From positions 510,392 to 544,445 of the forward strand of contig LT984854.1 of assembly GCA_900258555.1 (NCBI GenBank): DNA of 34,054 nucleotides. Reading direction: 5' to 3'. Origin of the DNA: an uncultured Desulfobacterium sp. GTDB lineage: Bacteria > Desulfobacterota > DSM-4660 > Desulfatiglandales > Desulfatiglandaceae. The position numbers and the translations under genes are program-made. Below the pieces are notes generated by a model. It ran no database searches, was not told where the DNA came from, and saw only the letters and a program-made list of their open reading frames with translations. Positions 25,454-33,440 of this stretch are shown in pieces; the first letter of the stretch is position 1, and the number at the start of each line of letters is the position of its first letter.

Positions 25454-25969
25454 TTACAATTCCGGGATTTCAATTTTCAGATTCGCCCTTTCCAGCAGCC
25501 TGGAGACCTGGTTCGTCGTTTCAATTACCCTCAGTTCATAAATCCTTTGCCTGCACTGAGAGTATATGTCAAGGGCCATAAGGGCTGCATTGTCTATTCG
25601 TTCATCTAGCGATTCTATCTGATCTCTGAGATCATCCGCCTTAAGATCCGACCCGAGTTCCTTTTTTATAAGCCTCTTAAGGGCAAACACAAAACCCACT
25701 GCCTGAGAAGGCTTAAAATCCTGTACGGCCCTGATCCGGACGATGTTGTCAAGGCTCCTTGCGATCTTGTCCGTGTCATTATCAGAGGTCAACTGATCGT
25801 AAAGGATCTCCAGATCCTCTGCGATTGTCTGGCCGACTGGGTTTGAAAAGCGATCCTTCTCTTTTTTCAAGAACCGCTGCGTGTCAATGGGATAGGTACT
25901 GATGACAATATCGCGCCATTTTTTTATGATGGAGGACCTGTTGTCAGACAGAAGATTTTTTAAGCTCAT
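25454..25969 (-). CDS. RsbRD N-terminal-domain protein leading the dsr operon
   Basis: A 171-residue, largely helical cytoplasmic protein. It begins MSLKNLLSDNRSSIIKKWRD and continues PIDTQRFLKKEKDRFSNPVG, QTIAEDLEILYDQL, LDNIVRIRAVQDFKPSQAVG and FVFALKRLIKKELG. The pattern matches the RsbRD N-terminal domain, a globin-like sensor fold found at the start of stressosome RsbR proteins, but the STAS domain is missing. Such genes are often found directly ahead of dsrM in sulfate reducers, so a role in sensing or regulating the Dsr complex is reasonable, not shown. ATG at 25969 is preferred to a GTG two codons upstream. It is first in the operon after the promoter at 26058-26087. Confidence 0.8.
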   Translation of the reverse strand: MSLKNLLSDNRSSIIKKWRDIVISTYPIDTQRFLKKEKDRFSNPVGQTIAEDLEILYDQLTSDNDTDKIARSLDNIVRIRAVQDFKPSQAVGFVFALKRLIKKELGSDLKADDLRDQIESLDERIDNAALMALDIYSQCRQRIYELRVIETTNQVSRLLERANLKIEIPEL

Positions 25970-26057
25970 TTTCACGCACGTTTTTTACGTCTCCGGAGTC
26001 AACGATTTGTAAATAAACTGCTAAAGCCAGACTCCGACCTCTGGTATTTACCGCGCC

Positions 26058-26087
26058 CTTATAGATAAATCTTTTATTTTGTGTCAA
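26058..26087 (-). promoter_or_regulatory. Sigma70-type promoter for the dsrMKJOP operon
   Basis: Minus-strand TTGACA (26087-26082), an 18-base spacer and TATAAG (26063-26058), about 88 bases before the RsbRD-gene start. The leader holds two small symmetric elements that could be operator or RNA structure: CCAGA-N8-TCTGG and the palindrome CTCCGGAG at about 25991-25998. Confidence 0.65.
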
Positions 26088-26153
26088 GCAAAAAATACAC
26101 AACATTAGCTTACATAACCTATACTTCTCGTGTAGAAAACATCTGAAATTCCC

Positions 26154-26182
26154 TTGACATTGGTAATTGATGGTATTATTCA
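26154..26182 (+). promoter_or_regulatory. Promoter candidate for the frdCAB operon
   Basis: TTGACA (26154-26159), a 17-base spacer and TATTCA (26177-26182); an overlapping TATTAT lies at a shorter spacing. It stands about 45 bases before the frdC ATG and is divergent from the dsr promoter, with roughly 65 bases between the two -35 boxes. Confidence 0.5.
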
Positions 26183-26227
26183 AAAACGGTTTTTTTAAAT
26201 TTTTAGGCTAGAAACTGGGGGTTAAGC

Positions 26228-26878
26228 ATGGCAATTGATACAACCATATACGTTCGACCGCAGAGCGGGATATCTGCCTATCTTGACTGGCTTCAGATGC
26301 TGACAGGAGCTGGCTTGATCCTGTTTATGTGGAGCCACATGATATTGGTGGCGAGTGTTAACCTTGGCGTTGGTGCGATGAACACCCTTGCCAAATTTTT
26401 TGAAGATTACTACATGGCACAGGTTGGCGGCCCTATGATAGGGATTACGTTCCTGCTGCACTTTGCCCTGGCTGCTCGAAAGGTCCCGTTTCGCACTGAG
26501 CAGCAGTCCACCATATGGAAGCACAGCAAGATGCTTCATCACAAGGACACATGGCTGTGGATGGTGCAGGCGGTGACTGCAATGATCATACTTATTATGG
26601 GCGCCATACATATGTGGACGGTACTGACGGATCTGCCCATCACTGCGCAGAAGAGCGCTGCAAGGATCCAGGGTGGATTCTGGCTGGTGTTCTATCTTAT
26701 CTTGCTGCCCATGGTAGAACTACACGTGGGTATCGGTTTTTATCGCATAGCTGTCAAATGGGGATTCATCAAGAGAAAAACCAGACATGGTTTTGATGGA
26801 TTTGAGAACATCCTGACCATGATCTTTATAGCTATCGGGCTGATCACCATAGTCCGGTTCATGTTGATAAAGGTATGA
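26228..26878 (+). CDS. frdC: Fumarate reductase/succinate dehydrogenase diheme cytochrome b subunit
   Basis: Membrane anchor that links the enzyme to menaquinone. The 216 residues have five hydrophobic spans. Histidines stand at 37 (WSHM), 78 (LLHF), 128 (GAIHMW) and 166 (ELHVGIG), spaced much like the four heme ligands of the Wolinella enzyme. The loop between spans two and three (RTEQQSTIWKHSKMLHHKDT) is typical of this single-subunit diheme class. There is no second anchor gene, which agrees with this type. A GGGGG stretch precedes the ATG, and the flavoprotein gene follows after 87 bases. The symbol follows Wolinella usage; the reaction may run in either direction. Confidence 0.9.
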   Translation: MAIDTTIYVRPQSGISAYLDWLQMLTGAGLILFMWSHMILVASVNLGVGAMNTLAKFFEDYYMAQVGGPMIGITFLLHFALAARKVPFRTEQQSTIWKHSKMLHHKDTWLWMVQAVTAMIILIMGAIHMWTVLTDLPITAQKSAARIQGGFWLVFYLILLPMVELHVGIGFYRIAVKWGFIKRKTRHGFDGFENILTMIFIAIGLITIVRFMLIKV

Positions 26879-26965
26879 GGGAACGGTTCAAAGATTAAAC
26901 TTTTTTTGGGTAAGGAAATTTTCCTATAACCGTATACCGTGTACCGTTTTATAAGGAGCTTAGAA

Positions 26966-28780
26966 TTGGAAACCATTTATACGGATTTACTGAGCATCGG
27001 AGCAGGGCTTGCCGGAGAAAGGGTTGCGGTCGAGGCGGCCATGGCAGGCTTTGACACCATATGCCTTAGCATCGTCCCACCGCGGAGGTCCCATTCATCT
27101 GCTGCCCAGGGGGGCATGCAGGCATCCTTGGGTAACTGCGCCATGGGAGCAGGGGATAACCCTGATGTACATTTTCAGGATACTGTAAAGGGCTCTGACT
27201 GGGGATGTGACCAAGAGGTGGCGCGCATGTTTGCCGAGACTGCACCCATTGCGGTCAGGGAAATGGCCTTCTGGGGCATACCCTGGAACCGTGTGGTGCC
27301 GGGAAAATCCACATACTACAAGGGCGGAAAGCAGTTTGAAAAGGTTGAGGCCAAGGAAAAGGAAGGCCTGATCACTGCAAGAGATTTCGGCGGCACGGCA
27401 AAATGGCGGACGTGTTACACATCCGACGGCACAGGCCACACGCTCCTCTACACCATGGACAACAAGGCCGTAGAAACAGGTGTAAAAGTCCACGACCGTG
27501 TGGAGGCGATAAGCCTGATACACGACGGTGAGACTTGTATGGGCGCGGTTGCAAGGTGCATGAAGACCGGAAAACTCCGGGTGTATCTCGCAAAGGCCAC
27601 CCTGATCGCCACTGGCGGCTACGGCAGGATCTACCGAGAGACAACAAACGCCGTGATCAACGACGGCTCCGGCGCCATAATCGCCTTGGATACAGGGATA
27701 GTGCCCATAGGAAACCCGGAGGCCATCCAATTTCACCCCACAGGCATCGTGCCCACACATATTCTGGTCACTGAAGGCTGTCGCGGTGACGGAGGGACAC
27801 TTCTGGATGTAAATGAGCAGCGCTTTATGCACGAATATGAACCCACCAAGGCGGAGCTTGCATCCAGAGATGTGGTCTCCCGCTGGATGACCCATCACAT
27901 CCGACAGGGAAAGGGTGTGCCAAGCCCTTACGGCTATCACTTATGGCTGGATATCCGCCATCTTGGGGAGCAACACATCAAGACAAAGCTCAGGGAAGTA
28001 GAGGAAATCTGCAATAATTTTCTGGGGGTGGATCCGATCACACAATTGATCCCTGTAAGGCCTGCCCAGCACTACACAATGGCAGGGGTGAGGACCAACA
28101 AGGACGGGGCCGCATACGGATTAAAAGGACTATTCTCCGCCGGAGAGGCTGCCTGCTGGGATATGCATGGATTTAACCGCCTGGGAGGCAATTCCCTTGC
28201 AGAGACGATTGTCGCCGGCAGGATCGTTGGGATAAAGCTGGTGGAATTCCTAAAGGGTTATGAGGTCAAATTCAACACTGAAGCGATTAAAGACAGTGTG
28301 GAAAAAGACAAGGAGAGGATCGAGAGGCTTATCGGCTGCAAGGACGGGAAGGAAAATGTATATGCAGTCCGAAATGCCATGCAGGACGAATTGATGGACA
28401 AGGTCGGGATATTCAGAAACGGCAAAGACCTTCAATCAGCAGTTGACAACCTCCAGGTGATCTACGAGCGGTCAAAGAAGGTGGGGCTAAAGTCAAACGG
28501 CATCGGCGCAAGTCCGGAGCTAAGCCTTGCCATAAAGATACAGGGGATGTTGAGACTGGCCTTGTGCGTGGCCCATGGGGCATGTGTTCGCACGGAGAGC
28601 CGTGGGTGCCATGCCAGGGAAGACTTTCCTGAAAGAAACGACAGGGACTGGCTCAAGAGGACCCTTGCCACCTGGAAGGAGGGGGATACACTTCCCACCC
28701 TTAATTACGAGCCTGTTACTAAGCTAATGGAGCTTCCGCCCGGAGACAGGGGCTACGGCTCAACCAAAATCATCAGTTAA
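26966..28780 (+). CDS. frdA: Fumarate reductase/succinate dehydrogenase flavoprotein subunit
   Basis: The subunit carrying covalent FAD and the succinate/fumarate site. I chose the TTG at 26966, giving 604 residues, because AAGGAG stands 7 bases before it and because the FAD-linking histidine in SHSSAAQGG then becomes residue 43, the number known for Wolinella FrdA. The dinucleotide fold near the N-terminus reads LLSIGAGLAGERVAVEAAMA. Substrate motifs are IQFHPTGIVP, TEGCRGDGGTLLD, PTKAELASRDVVSR and NRLGGNSLAE. The C-terminal domain has the usual helical arm (LRLALCVAHGACVRTESRGC HARED region). Stop and next start are 19 bases apart. Its function with the frdC and frdB products is clear. Confidence 0.94.
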   Translation: METIYTDLLSIGAGLAGERVAVEAAMAGFDTICLSIVPPRRSHSSAAQGGMQASLGNCAMGAGDNPDVHFQDTVKGSDWGCDQEVARMFAETAPIAVREMAFWGIPWNRVVPGKSTYYKGGKQFEKVEAKEKEGLITARDFGGTAKWRTCYTSDGTGHTLLYTMDNKAVETGVKVHDRVEAISLIHDGETCMGAVARCMKTGKLRVYLAKATLIATGGYGRIYRETTNAVINDGSGAIIALDTGIVPIGNPEAIQFHPTGIVPTHILVTEGCRGDGGTLLDVNEQRFMHEYEPTKAELASRDVVSRWMTHHIRQGKGVPSPYGYHLWLDIRHLGEQHIKTKLREVEEICNNFLGVDPITQLIPVRPAQHYTMAGVRTNKDGAAYGLKGLFSAGEAACWDMHGFNRLGGNSLAETIVAGRIVGIKLVEFLKGYEVKFNTEAIKDSVEKDKERIERLIGCKDGKENVYAVRNAMQDELMDKVGIFRNGKDLQSAVDNLQVIYERSKKVGLKSNGIGASPELSLAIKIQGMLRLALCVAHGACVRTESRGCHAREDFPERNDRDWLKRTLATWKEGDTLPTLNYEPVTKLMELPPGDRGYGSTKIIS

Positions 28781-28799
28781 GATCTTACTGGAGCATGAA

Positions 28800-29543
28800 A
28801 TGACTAGAAGACTGACATTCAATATATTCCGTTACAACCCACAGGACCCAACGTCAGTTCCCCATACAGACACCTATGCCCTTGAAGAGGCGGAGAGGAT
28901 GACCCTCTACATTGCCCTTACTAAAATCAGAGAGGAGCAGGATTCGTCCCTGATCTTTGATTTTTGCTGCCGGGCCGGCATTTGCGGGGCCTGCGCAATG
29001 GTGATCAACGGCAGGCCAGGCCTTGCGTGCAAGACACTTACAAAGGATCTGCCTGATGAGATAACGCTGATGCCTCTGCCGGTCTTTAAGCTGGTAGGGG
29101 ATCTTTCCGTTGATACAGGCACGTGGTTCAGGGCGATGAACGAAAAGGTGGAGTCCTGGGTCCACTCGAGCAAAAAAATGGACCCCACTGTCCAGGAAGA
29201 GAGGATGGACAATGCCTTGGCCGAGGAGATCTACGAACTGGAGCGCTGTGTGGAATGCGGCTGCTGCGTGGCTGCGTGCGGTACGGCCAACATGAGGCCT
29301 GATTTCCTGGGCGCAACGGCCCTGAATCGCATTGCGCGCTTTATCATGGATCCCCGAGATGAAAGGACCGAAAAAGAGTACTTTGAGATCGTGGGGACCG
29401 ATGAGGGGATCTTCGGCTGCATGGGCCTGCTTGCCTGTGAAGATGTCTGCCCCAAGCAGTTGCCCTTACAGGACCAGTTGGGCATCCTGCGCAGGAAGAT
29501 GGGCTGGACTGCGGTAAAGCAGTTGTTCGGGCTTGCAAAATAA
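28800..29543 (+). CDS. frdB: Fumarate reductase/succinate dehydrogenase iron-sulfur subunit
   Basis: It wires electrons between FAD and the b hemes. In 247 residues there is a plant-type [2Fe-2S] site (Cys57, 62, 65 and 77 in CCRAGICGACAMVINGRPG plus LAC), a [4Fe-4S] motif CVECGCCVAAC (150-160), and a [3Fe-4S] set CMGLLACEDVCP (207-217). No third-cluster cysteine is missing. GGAG stands 8 bases before the ATG. It is last in the operon, followed at once by an intrinsic terminator. In sulfate reducers this complex usually oxidises succinate, using reverse electron transport, or reduces fumarate during fermentation; the sequence cannot say which. Confidence 0.95.
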   Translation: MTRRLTFNIFRYNPQDPTSVPHTDTYALEEAERMTLYIALTKIREEQDSSLIFDFCCRAGICGACAMVINGRPGLACKTLTKDLPDEITLMPLPVFKLVGDLSVDTGTWFRAMNEKVESWVHSSKKMDPTVQEERMDNALAEEIYELERCVECGCCVAACGTANMRPDFLGATALNRIARFIMDPRDERTEKEYFEIVGTDEGIFGCMGLLACEDVCPKQLPLQDQLGILRRKMGWTAVKQLFGLAK

Positions 29544-29549
29544 TCGAGC

Positions 29550-29601
29550 AGGAGGAACCCGCAGGCCGCAATTCGGAAGGCCGGTTCCTCCTACGTTTTT
29601 T
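29550..29601 (+). terminator. Intrinsic terminator after frdCAB
   Basis: AGGAGGAACC pairs perfectly with GGTTCCTCCT, with an inner GGCC/GGCC pair, and is followed by ACG and six T. It begins 6 bases after the frdB stop. Confidence 0.85.
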
Positions 29602-29751
29602 ACCTGCACAGGCGTTTTTTCCATTCACTTATCCTGACTCCTCCTGTAACTAGAGAAAACTTCAAAGATTATCACACAATGTCATGGGCTTGTTCGAAAT
29701 TCCTTGTTCAATATTCGATATTCTTAAGTTAATGACATTGGATTGTCACTT

Positions 29752-30612
29752 ATGATCCTTTCCTTTCACCCGTGCCTTGAAGCAGACGCCAACATAATCC
29801 TTGGATCAAGACGCCTTAATAATAATGATCTTGATCTGATCAGAAACGCTGACGCGATTATTCTCCCGCAGGCAAGGCCTGAGGAGATATACAAGGCATG
29901 CTCAGGGTGCGGCGCGCTCATGTTTCCAAACTATGAGGCCAGGTTTAAGTATCCGGGAAAGATCGGACAGGCTCGGCTTTTTAAAGAGCATGGACTTCCC
30001 CACCCGGAAACAATATGCTGGCGGTCAGTCGAGCAATACGAACAATCATTTCCGGCCGGATCAGAGTCTCTTCCGCACAGCCTGCCTTTTTTAATAAAGG
30101 ACGACAAGACACATGAGGCGGAAGGAGTCTTTCTTGTGGAGGACAGAAGCGGGCTTGAAAGCTCGCTTGGGTTTTTAAGACAATGGGAGAGTTCAGGCCG
30201 CTCAGGGTTTATTACGCAGGCATTTGTCCCATCAGAGGGCAATGTGCTCAGGGTTGTCATAGTCGGCAAGAGGATCATCTCATACTGGAAACGGCCATCA
30301 GATTCAGTGGGGCTTATAACAACCATCAGCAGGGGCGCAAAGGTTGACCATCACTGGAGGCCTGATCTCAAGGAAAAGGGACATATTGCCGTGAGCAGGC
30401 TTGCGTTGATGTCCGGAATTAATCTTGCGGCGGCAGATCTGGTCTTTTCCATGTTGGAAAAAGAACCCGAGCCCTTTTTTCTGGAGATCAACTACTACTT
30501 CGGTAGGGAAGGTCTCGGAGGGTCTCAAAGCTATTATCAGATGCTGTATCAGGCCGTTCGTAACTGGCTGAAAGATGGGGGTTATGATCCTGATGCGGTA
30601 AAGCTTGTGTAA
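29752..30612 (+). CDS. Orphan ATP-grasp family protein (RimK/glutathione-synthase-like)
   Basis: The 286-residue protein has an N-terminal pre-ATP-grasp domain (ADANIILGSRRLNNNDLDLI) and the ATP-binding parts: PFLIKDDKTHEAEGVFLVED, FITQAFVPSEGNVLRVVIVG and FFLEINYYFGREG, the last holding the metal-binding Glu and Asn. The fold is that of carboxylate-amine ligases; the substrate is not visible. No biosynthetic partner flanks it: frdB is upstream behind a terminator, and truA is convergent. ATG at 29752 is taken; an in-frame TTG at 29743 is possible, and neither has a good binding site. The 150 bases before it hold AT-rich sequence with no clear promoter. Confidence 0.7.
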   Translation: MILSFHPCLEADANIILGSRRLNNNDLDLIRNADAIILPQARPEEIYKACSGCGALMFPNYEARFKYPGKIGQARLFKEHGLPHPETICWRSVEQYEQSFPAGSESLPHSLPFLIKDDKTHEAEGVFLVEDRSGLESSLGFLRQWESSGRSGFITQAFVPSEGNVLRVVIVGKRIISYWKRPSDSVGLITTISRGAKVDHHWRPDLKEKGHIAVSRLALMSGINLAAADLVFSMLEKEPEPFFLEINYYFGREGLGGSQSYYQMLYQAVRNWLKDGGYDPDAVKLV

Positions 30613-30644
30613 AAGTAATGGTGCAATTACAGCATGTCAGGGAG

Positions 30645-31385
30645 TCAGTAAGTGACACTGACTAGAAACAACCCTTGGGCAGGGGCTTTCCTGCCTGCCT
30701 CACGCCTGTCTCTTGCCTCCAAAATCCTCTTTATGTCGTTGGCGTCAAGCCTTCCCATGCCAGCATCAACTATGGTGCCCACAATATTTCGCACCATATG
30801 TCTTAAAAAGCCATCCGCTTCAATGATAATCCGAATCTGATTGTCCGGACAATACAGCTCGGCCCTTGATACCGTTCTTACAGGGTTTATGTTTTCGCTC
30901 CCCGCAGACCTGAAAGAAGAAAAGTCATGGGTGCCTGTTAACACGGAAAGGCTTTTTGTCATCTCGTCTCTATTAAGGGGCCGGCGTATGTACCAGGTAT
31001 AATTCCTCAAAAATACATCCGGATCAGGTCTGTTCAGTATCCTGTATTCATATAGTTTGCTCTTTACTCTGTATCTTGAATGAAATTCCATGGGTACATA
31101 TTGTGCGCCTGTTATGACAATGTCGCCGGGGAGCATGGAATTGAGCCCGGCCTTGATCGCCTGTGGATCAATAGGTGATCGGGTAATGAAATTGCAGACC
31201 TGATTTAGTGCATGGACACCTGCATCTGTGCGACCGGAGGCTATAAGCCTTACAGGTTCACCTGTCATGGTCCTGATTTTTTCCTCAATAACGCCCTGGA
31301 TGGTTACGCCGTTTTCCTGTCGCTGCCACCCGTGATAACCTGTGCCGTCATATGATAGGGTGAGCTTGATGTTATGGGCATCCAT
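30645..31385 (-). CDS. truA: tRNA pseudouridine(38-40) synthase TruA
   Basis: TruA makes pseudouridine at positions 38-40 of the tRNA anticodon arm. In 246 residues one sees IKLTLSYDGTGYHGWQRQEN, the catalytic Asp54 in ASGRTDAGVHALNQVCNF, then RYRVKSKLYEYRI, HDFSSFRSAGSENINPVRTV and ADGFLRHMVRNIVGTIVDAG. All are typical and the length is normal. It lies about 100 bases downstream of rpsI past a terminator, without a clear binding site of its own. It converges with the ATP-grasp gene, with 32 bases between the stops. Confidence 0.96.
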   Translation of the reverse strand: MDAHNIKLTLSYDGTGYHGWQRQENGVTIQGVIEEKIRTMTGEPVRLIASGRTDAGVHALNQVCNFITRSPIDPQAIKAGLNSMLPGDIVITGAQYVPMEFHSRYRVKSKLYEYRILNRPDPDVFLRNYTWYIRRPLNRDEMTKSLSVLTGTHDFSSFRSAGSENINPVRTVSRAELYCPDNQIRIIIEADGFLRHMVRNIVGTIVDAGMGRLDANDIKRILEARDRREAGRKAPAQGLFLVSVTY

Positions 31386-31429
31386 GAAGCCGGCTCTAAA
31401 AAGGAGGGATCAGTGTTTCTATGGACAAT

Positions 31430-31458
31430 AAAAAAGGGAGCTCACTTGAACTCCCTTG
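31430..31458 (-). terminator. Intrinsic terminator after rplM-rpsI
   Basis: Minus-strand AAGGGAG pairs with CTCCCTT (10-base loop) and is followed by a run of T (plus-strand A run 31430-31435). It lies about 32 bases after the rpsI stop and before truA, which may be reached by read-through. Confidence 0.75.
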
Positions 31459-31489
31459 TAATTGTTTCTAAAAAAAAAGAAAATTAATA

Positions 31490-31882
31490 CTAACGTTTTG
31501 AATACTGGAATCGGGCGCGAGCGCCTGGCTGTCCATATTTTTTTCGTTCTTTCTTTCTTGAATCTCTGGTCAGGAAGCCGGCCTTCTTAATAGGATCCCT
31601 CAATGCAGGATCAGCATTGGTGAGCGCCTTGCTGATACCATGTCTGATCGCGGCCGCCTGTCCGTGTATGCCGCCCCCATTGACATTGACAGAGATATCA
31701 AATTTTCCGGTCTGCCCATTGGCCACAAGGGGTTCCATTATCAGCACCCTGTCGGATTCCCGGTTGACATATTGATTCATGGGTTTTCTGTTTATGGATA
31801 TGTCCCCGCCCCCAGGTTTTAACCAGACCCGGGCAACTGCTGTTTTCCTCTTTCCAGTGGCGTAAAATATTTCCTCTGCCAT
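31490..31882 (-). CDS. rpsI: 30S ribosomal protein S9
   Basis: S9 reaches the P-site tRNA with its C-terminal tail. The 130 residues match the family: [19 protein letters not shown], then [19 protein letters not shown], and the basic end [21 protein letters not shown] with the invariant SKR terminus. Its ATG starts immediately after the rplM stop, with a GGGAG binding site inside rplM, the usual rplM-rpsI pair. Confidence 0.97.
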   Translation of the reverse strand: MAEEIFYATGKRKTAVARVWLKPGGGDISINRKPMNQYVNRESDRVLIMEPLVANGQTGKFDISVNVNGGGIHGQAAAIRHGISKALTNADPALRDPIKKAGFLTRDSRKKERKKYGQPGARARFQYSKR

Positions 31883-32311
31883 CTAAATCTCCCATTTCTC
31901 GGGTTGTTGTGCCTGATGTGAATGATTGGGGCCAGAAAATATCTTCAGCTTTTTAAGCTGGCGGCGTCCCAGGCTGTTTTTGGGAAGCATCCTTTTAACA
32001 GCAAAACGCAATATCTCCTCCGGCTTTGTTTCAAGGAGCTTTCTGGCCGAGATCTGTTTTAGGCCGCCCATGTAACCAGAATGACGGAAATAGTATTTGT
32101 CATCCCATTTTTTGCCGGTAAAGATAACCTTATCGGCATTGACGACTACAACAAAATCACCCGTGTCCGCATGTGGGGTAAATATGGGTTTGTTTTTTCC
32201 CCTCAAACGCATGGCTATTTGTGTGGCAATCCTGCCGACCACCTTGTCTTTGGCGTCAACCAGGTACCATTTTTTGGCGACTTCATGTTCTTTAGCAACG
32301 AATGTTTTCAT
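31883..32311 (-). CDS. rplM: 50S ribosomal protein L13
   Basis: L13 is an early 50S assembly protein. From the ATG at 32311 it has 142 residues: [59 protein letters not shown] and the conserved [20 protein letters not shown]. The frame is open further upstream, even across the tRNA genes, but AGGGTGAT before this ATG and the family's normal start favour it. It is transcribed from the promoter at 32346-32374. Confidence 0.97.
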   Translation of the reverse strand: MKTFVAKEHEVAKKWYLVDAKDKVVGRIATQIAMRLRGKNKPIFTPHADTGDFVVVVNADKVIFTGKKWDDKYYFRHSGYMGGLKQISARKLLETKPEEILRFAVKRMLPKNSLGRRQLKKLKIFSGPNHSHQAQQPEKWEI

Positions 32312-32345
32312 AGTATCACCCTGCGTGTAAAGCGATAAAAAAATT

Positions 32346-32374
32346 CTTTTAGGTGAATTTTTATTATATGTCAA
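32346..32374 (-). promoter_or_regulatory. Sigma70-type promoter for rplM-rpsI
   Basis: Minus-strand TTGACA (32374-32369), a 17-base spacer and TAAAAG (32351-32346), with a leader of about 30 bases. It is back to back with the tRNA promoter, 22 bases between the -35 boxes. Confidence 0.6.
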
Positions 32375-32396
32375 GCCAATTCTCATAAAAATTGTG

Positions 32397-32425
32397 TTGA
32401 CAAAAACGGGTTTCTTGCATAAGTT
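32397..32425 (+). promoter_or_regulatory. Promoter for the tRNA-Arg/tRNA-Lys pair
   Basis: TTGACA (32397-32402), a 17-base spacer and TAAGTT (32420-32425), 12 bases before tRNA-Arg. A GC-rich discriminator is lacking. It is divergent from the rplM promoter. Confidence 0.6.
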
Positions 32426-32437
32426 CCATTTCGACTG

Positions 32438-32514
32438 GCGCCCGTAGCTCAGCCGGATAGAGCGCCGGGCTTCGAACCCGTCGGTCGCAGGTTCGAGTCC
32501 TGCCGGGCGCGCCA
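32438..32514 (+). tRNA. tRNA-Arg, anticodon UCG
   Basis: 77 bases with all arms: acceptor GCGCCCG/CGGGCGC, D stem GCTC/GAGC, anticodon loop CTTCGAA with TCG at 34-36, T arm GCAGG-TTCGAGT-CCTGC, discriminator G and an encoded CCA. The outer anticodon-stem pair is a mismatch (C-T). It reads CGA codons, and possibly other CGN codons by wobble. Confidence 0.95.
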
Positions 32515-32527
32515 CCGTATCACTAAT

Positions 32528-32603
<76 letters not shown>

Positions 32604-32613
32604 GAAAATTCAA

Positions 32614-32645
32614 GGGGTTAGGCAATAATTGCTTAACCCCTTTTT
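32614..32645 (+). terminator. Intrinsic terminator after the tRNA pair
   Basis: A 12-bp stem (GGGGTTAGGCAA / TTGCTTAACCCC, one G-T pair, loop TAA) followed by five T, 10 bases after the tRNA-Lys CCA. Confidence 0.88.
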
Positions 32646-32658
32646 CTTTGGCTGGTCG

Positions 32659-32680
32659 TTTTGTCCCCATTTTGTCCCCA
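32659..32680 (+). repeat. Tandem 11-base direct repeat beside tRNA-Lys
   Basis: Two perfect adjoining copies of TTTTGTCCCCA (32659-32669 and 32670-32680), just past the tRNA terminator. They could be part of an old attachment or integrase-end region, since mobile elements often insert at tRNA 3' ends, but I see no second copy of the tRNA end within the window. Confidence 0.5.
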
Positions 32681-32698
32681 CTTTTAAAAAGAAGCCAT

Positions 32699-32721
32699 AA
32701 AAAAACCGCCCGAAGGCGGTT
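32699..32721 (-). terminator. Intrinsic terminator after the 65-residue gene
   Basis: Minus-strand AACCGCC pairs with GGCGGTT over a tight TTCG-type loop and is followed by a run of T (plus-strand A run 32699-32705), about 28 bases after the stop of the gene at 32749. Confidence 0.8.
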
Positions 32722-32748
32722 GAAGATTTGGGGGCAGGGGATCCGGGT

Positions 32749-32946
32749 CTATGCCTGTGCTTGTGTTTCCCGTAAGTCTTCAATTGTGCTGTCTAAAAGG
32801 TCAATATAGAAATCTGTTGATTGTTCTATGACAGTACAAAAGGCTGTTGGATTCTGTAAAACCTGAGAAGAGGTCTCCCTTAAAAATTCCAGGTAATTCT
32901 TAGCGTCGGTCATGTGATTAATGGCATCGTCTATTTTTACGTTCAT
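32749..32946 (-). CDS. Small acidic helical protein of unknown function (65 residues)
   Basis: The gene has a near-perfect binding site (AAGGAGGG, 7 bases before the ATG at 32946) and its own terminator, so it is very likely expressed. The protein begins MNVKIDDAINHMTDAKNYLE and ends TIEDLRETQAQA. It is acidic and predicted helical by its residue pattern, with no signal peptide, membrane span or cysteine pair. I do not recognise a family. Upstream at 32989-32999 an odd palindrome, GTCTG-C-CAGAC, may be an operator. Its place just outside a tRNA gene suggests accessory DNA. Confidence 0.75.
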   Translation of the reverse strand: MNVKIDDAINHMTDAKNYLEFLRETSSQVLQNPTAFCTVIEQSTDFYIDLLDSTIEDLRETQAQA

Positions 32947-32949
32947 AAA

Positions 32950-33440
32950 AAAACCCTCCTTCTGATTATAGATTATAAGAAACAAGATGTCTGGCAGACC
33001 ATAGGCAGGGAAACATTTTCAAAAAACTTTGTCAATAATATTTTTCAAAATAAGTTTATTTATTAAAAATGTGCCCCACATTCACATTTCTTTTAATCTG
33101 TTGTTCCTGTGTGGACTCATTTTTTAAGTACCGGAATTCAGTACTTGAACCGCCCTGCCTACTTTTTTAACTATCCGGTTTTCCTGACTTTTCATGATTT
33201 TTGCTTTGCGGGCATTTGAGGCAAAAACCGATACCGCTCGGAATGACGCGGGGTCTTAAGATTTTCGCTCTATACCAAAACAGGCGCGGATTCTCCAACT
33301 CTGCCATGGCAAGGTTTTTTCGTCGGATGCACTCGCCACTTCCGATATTGGCGCGGAGTCGTGTGCAGATAACTCTCCCAGGGCCGGATAAAATTTTTTC
33401 GCAATCAATCGGTGAAGGATATTTCATCGCTCAACTTGGT
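32950..33440. other. Gene-poor stretch with AT-rich part
   Basis: From 33000 to about 33180 the sequence is rich in A and T and holds only promoter-like fragments, among them a minus-strand TTGACA near 33033-33038 without a convincing -10. From 33180 on, short open frames occur on both strands, but none has a binding site, a recognisable family or codon use that persuades me. It may hold decayed coding sequence. Confidence 0.5.

Noticed and set aside
27095-27940. 281-codon minus-strand open frame within the fumarate reductase flavoprotein gene
   Set aside because: It lies entirely antisense to a well-conserved gene and looks like a codon-bias shadow.
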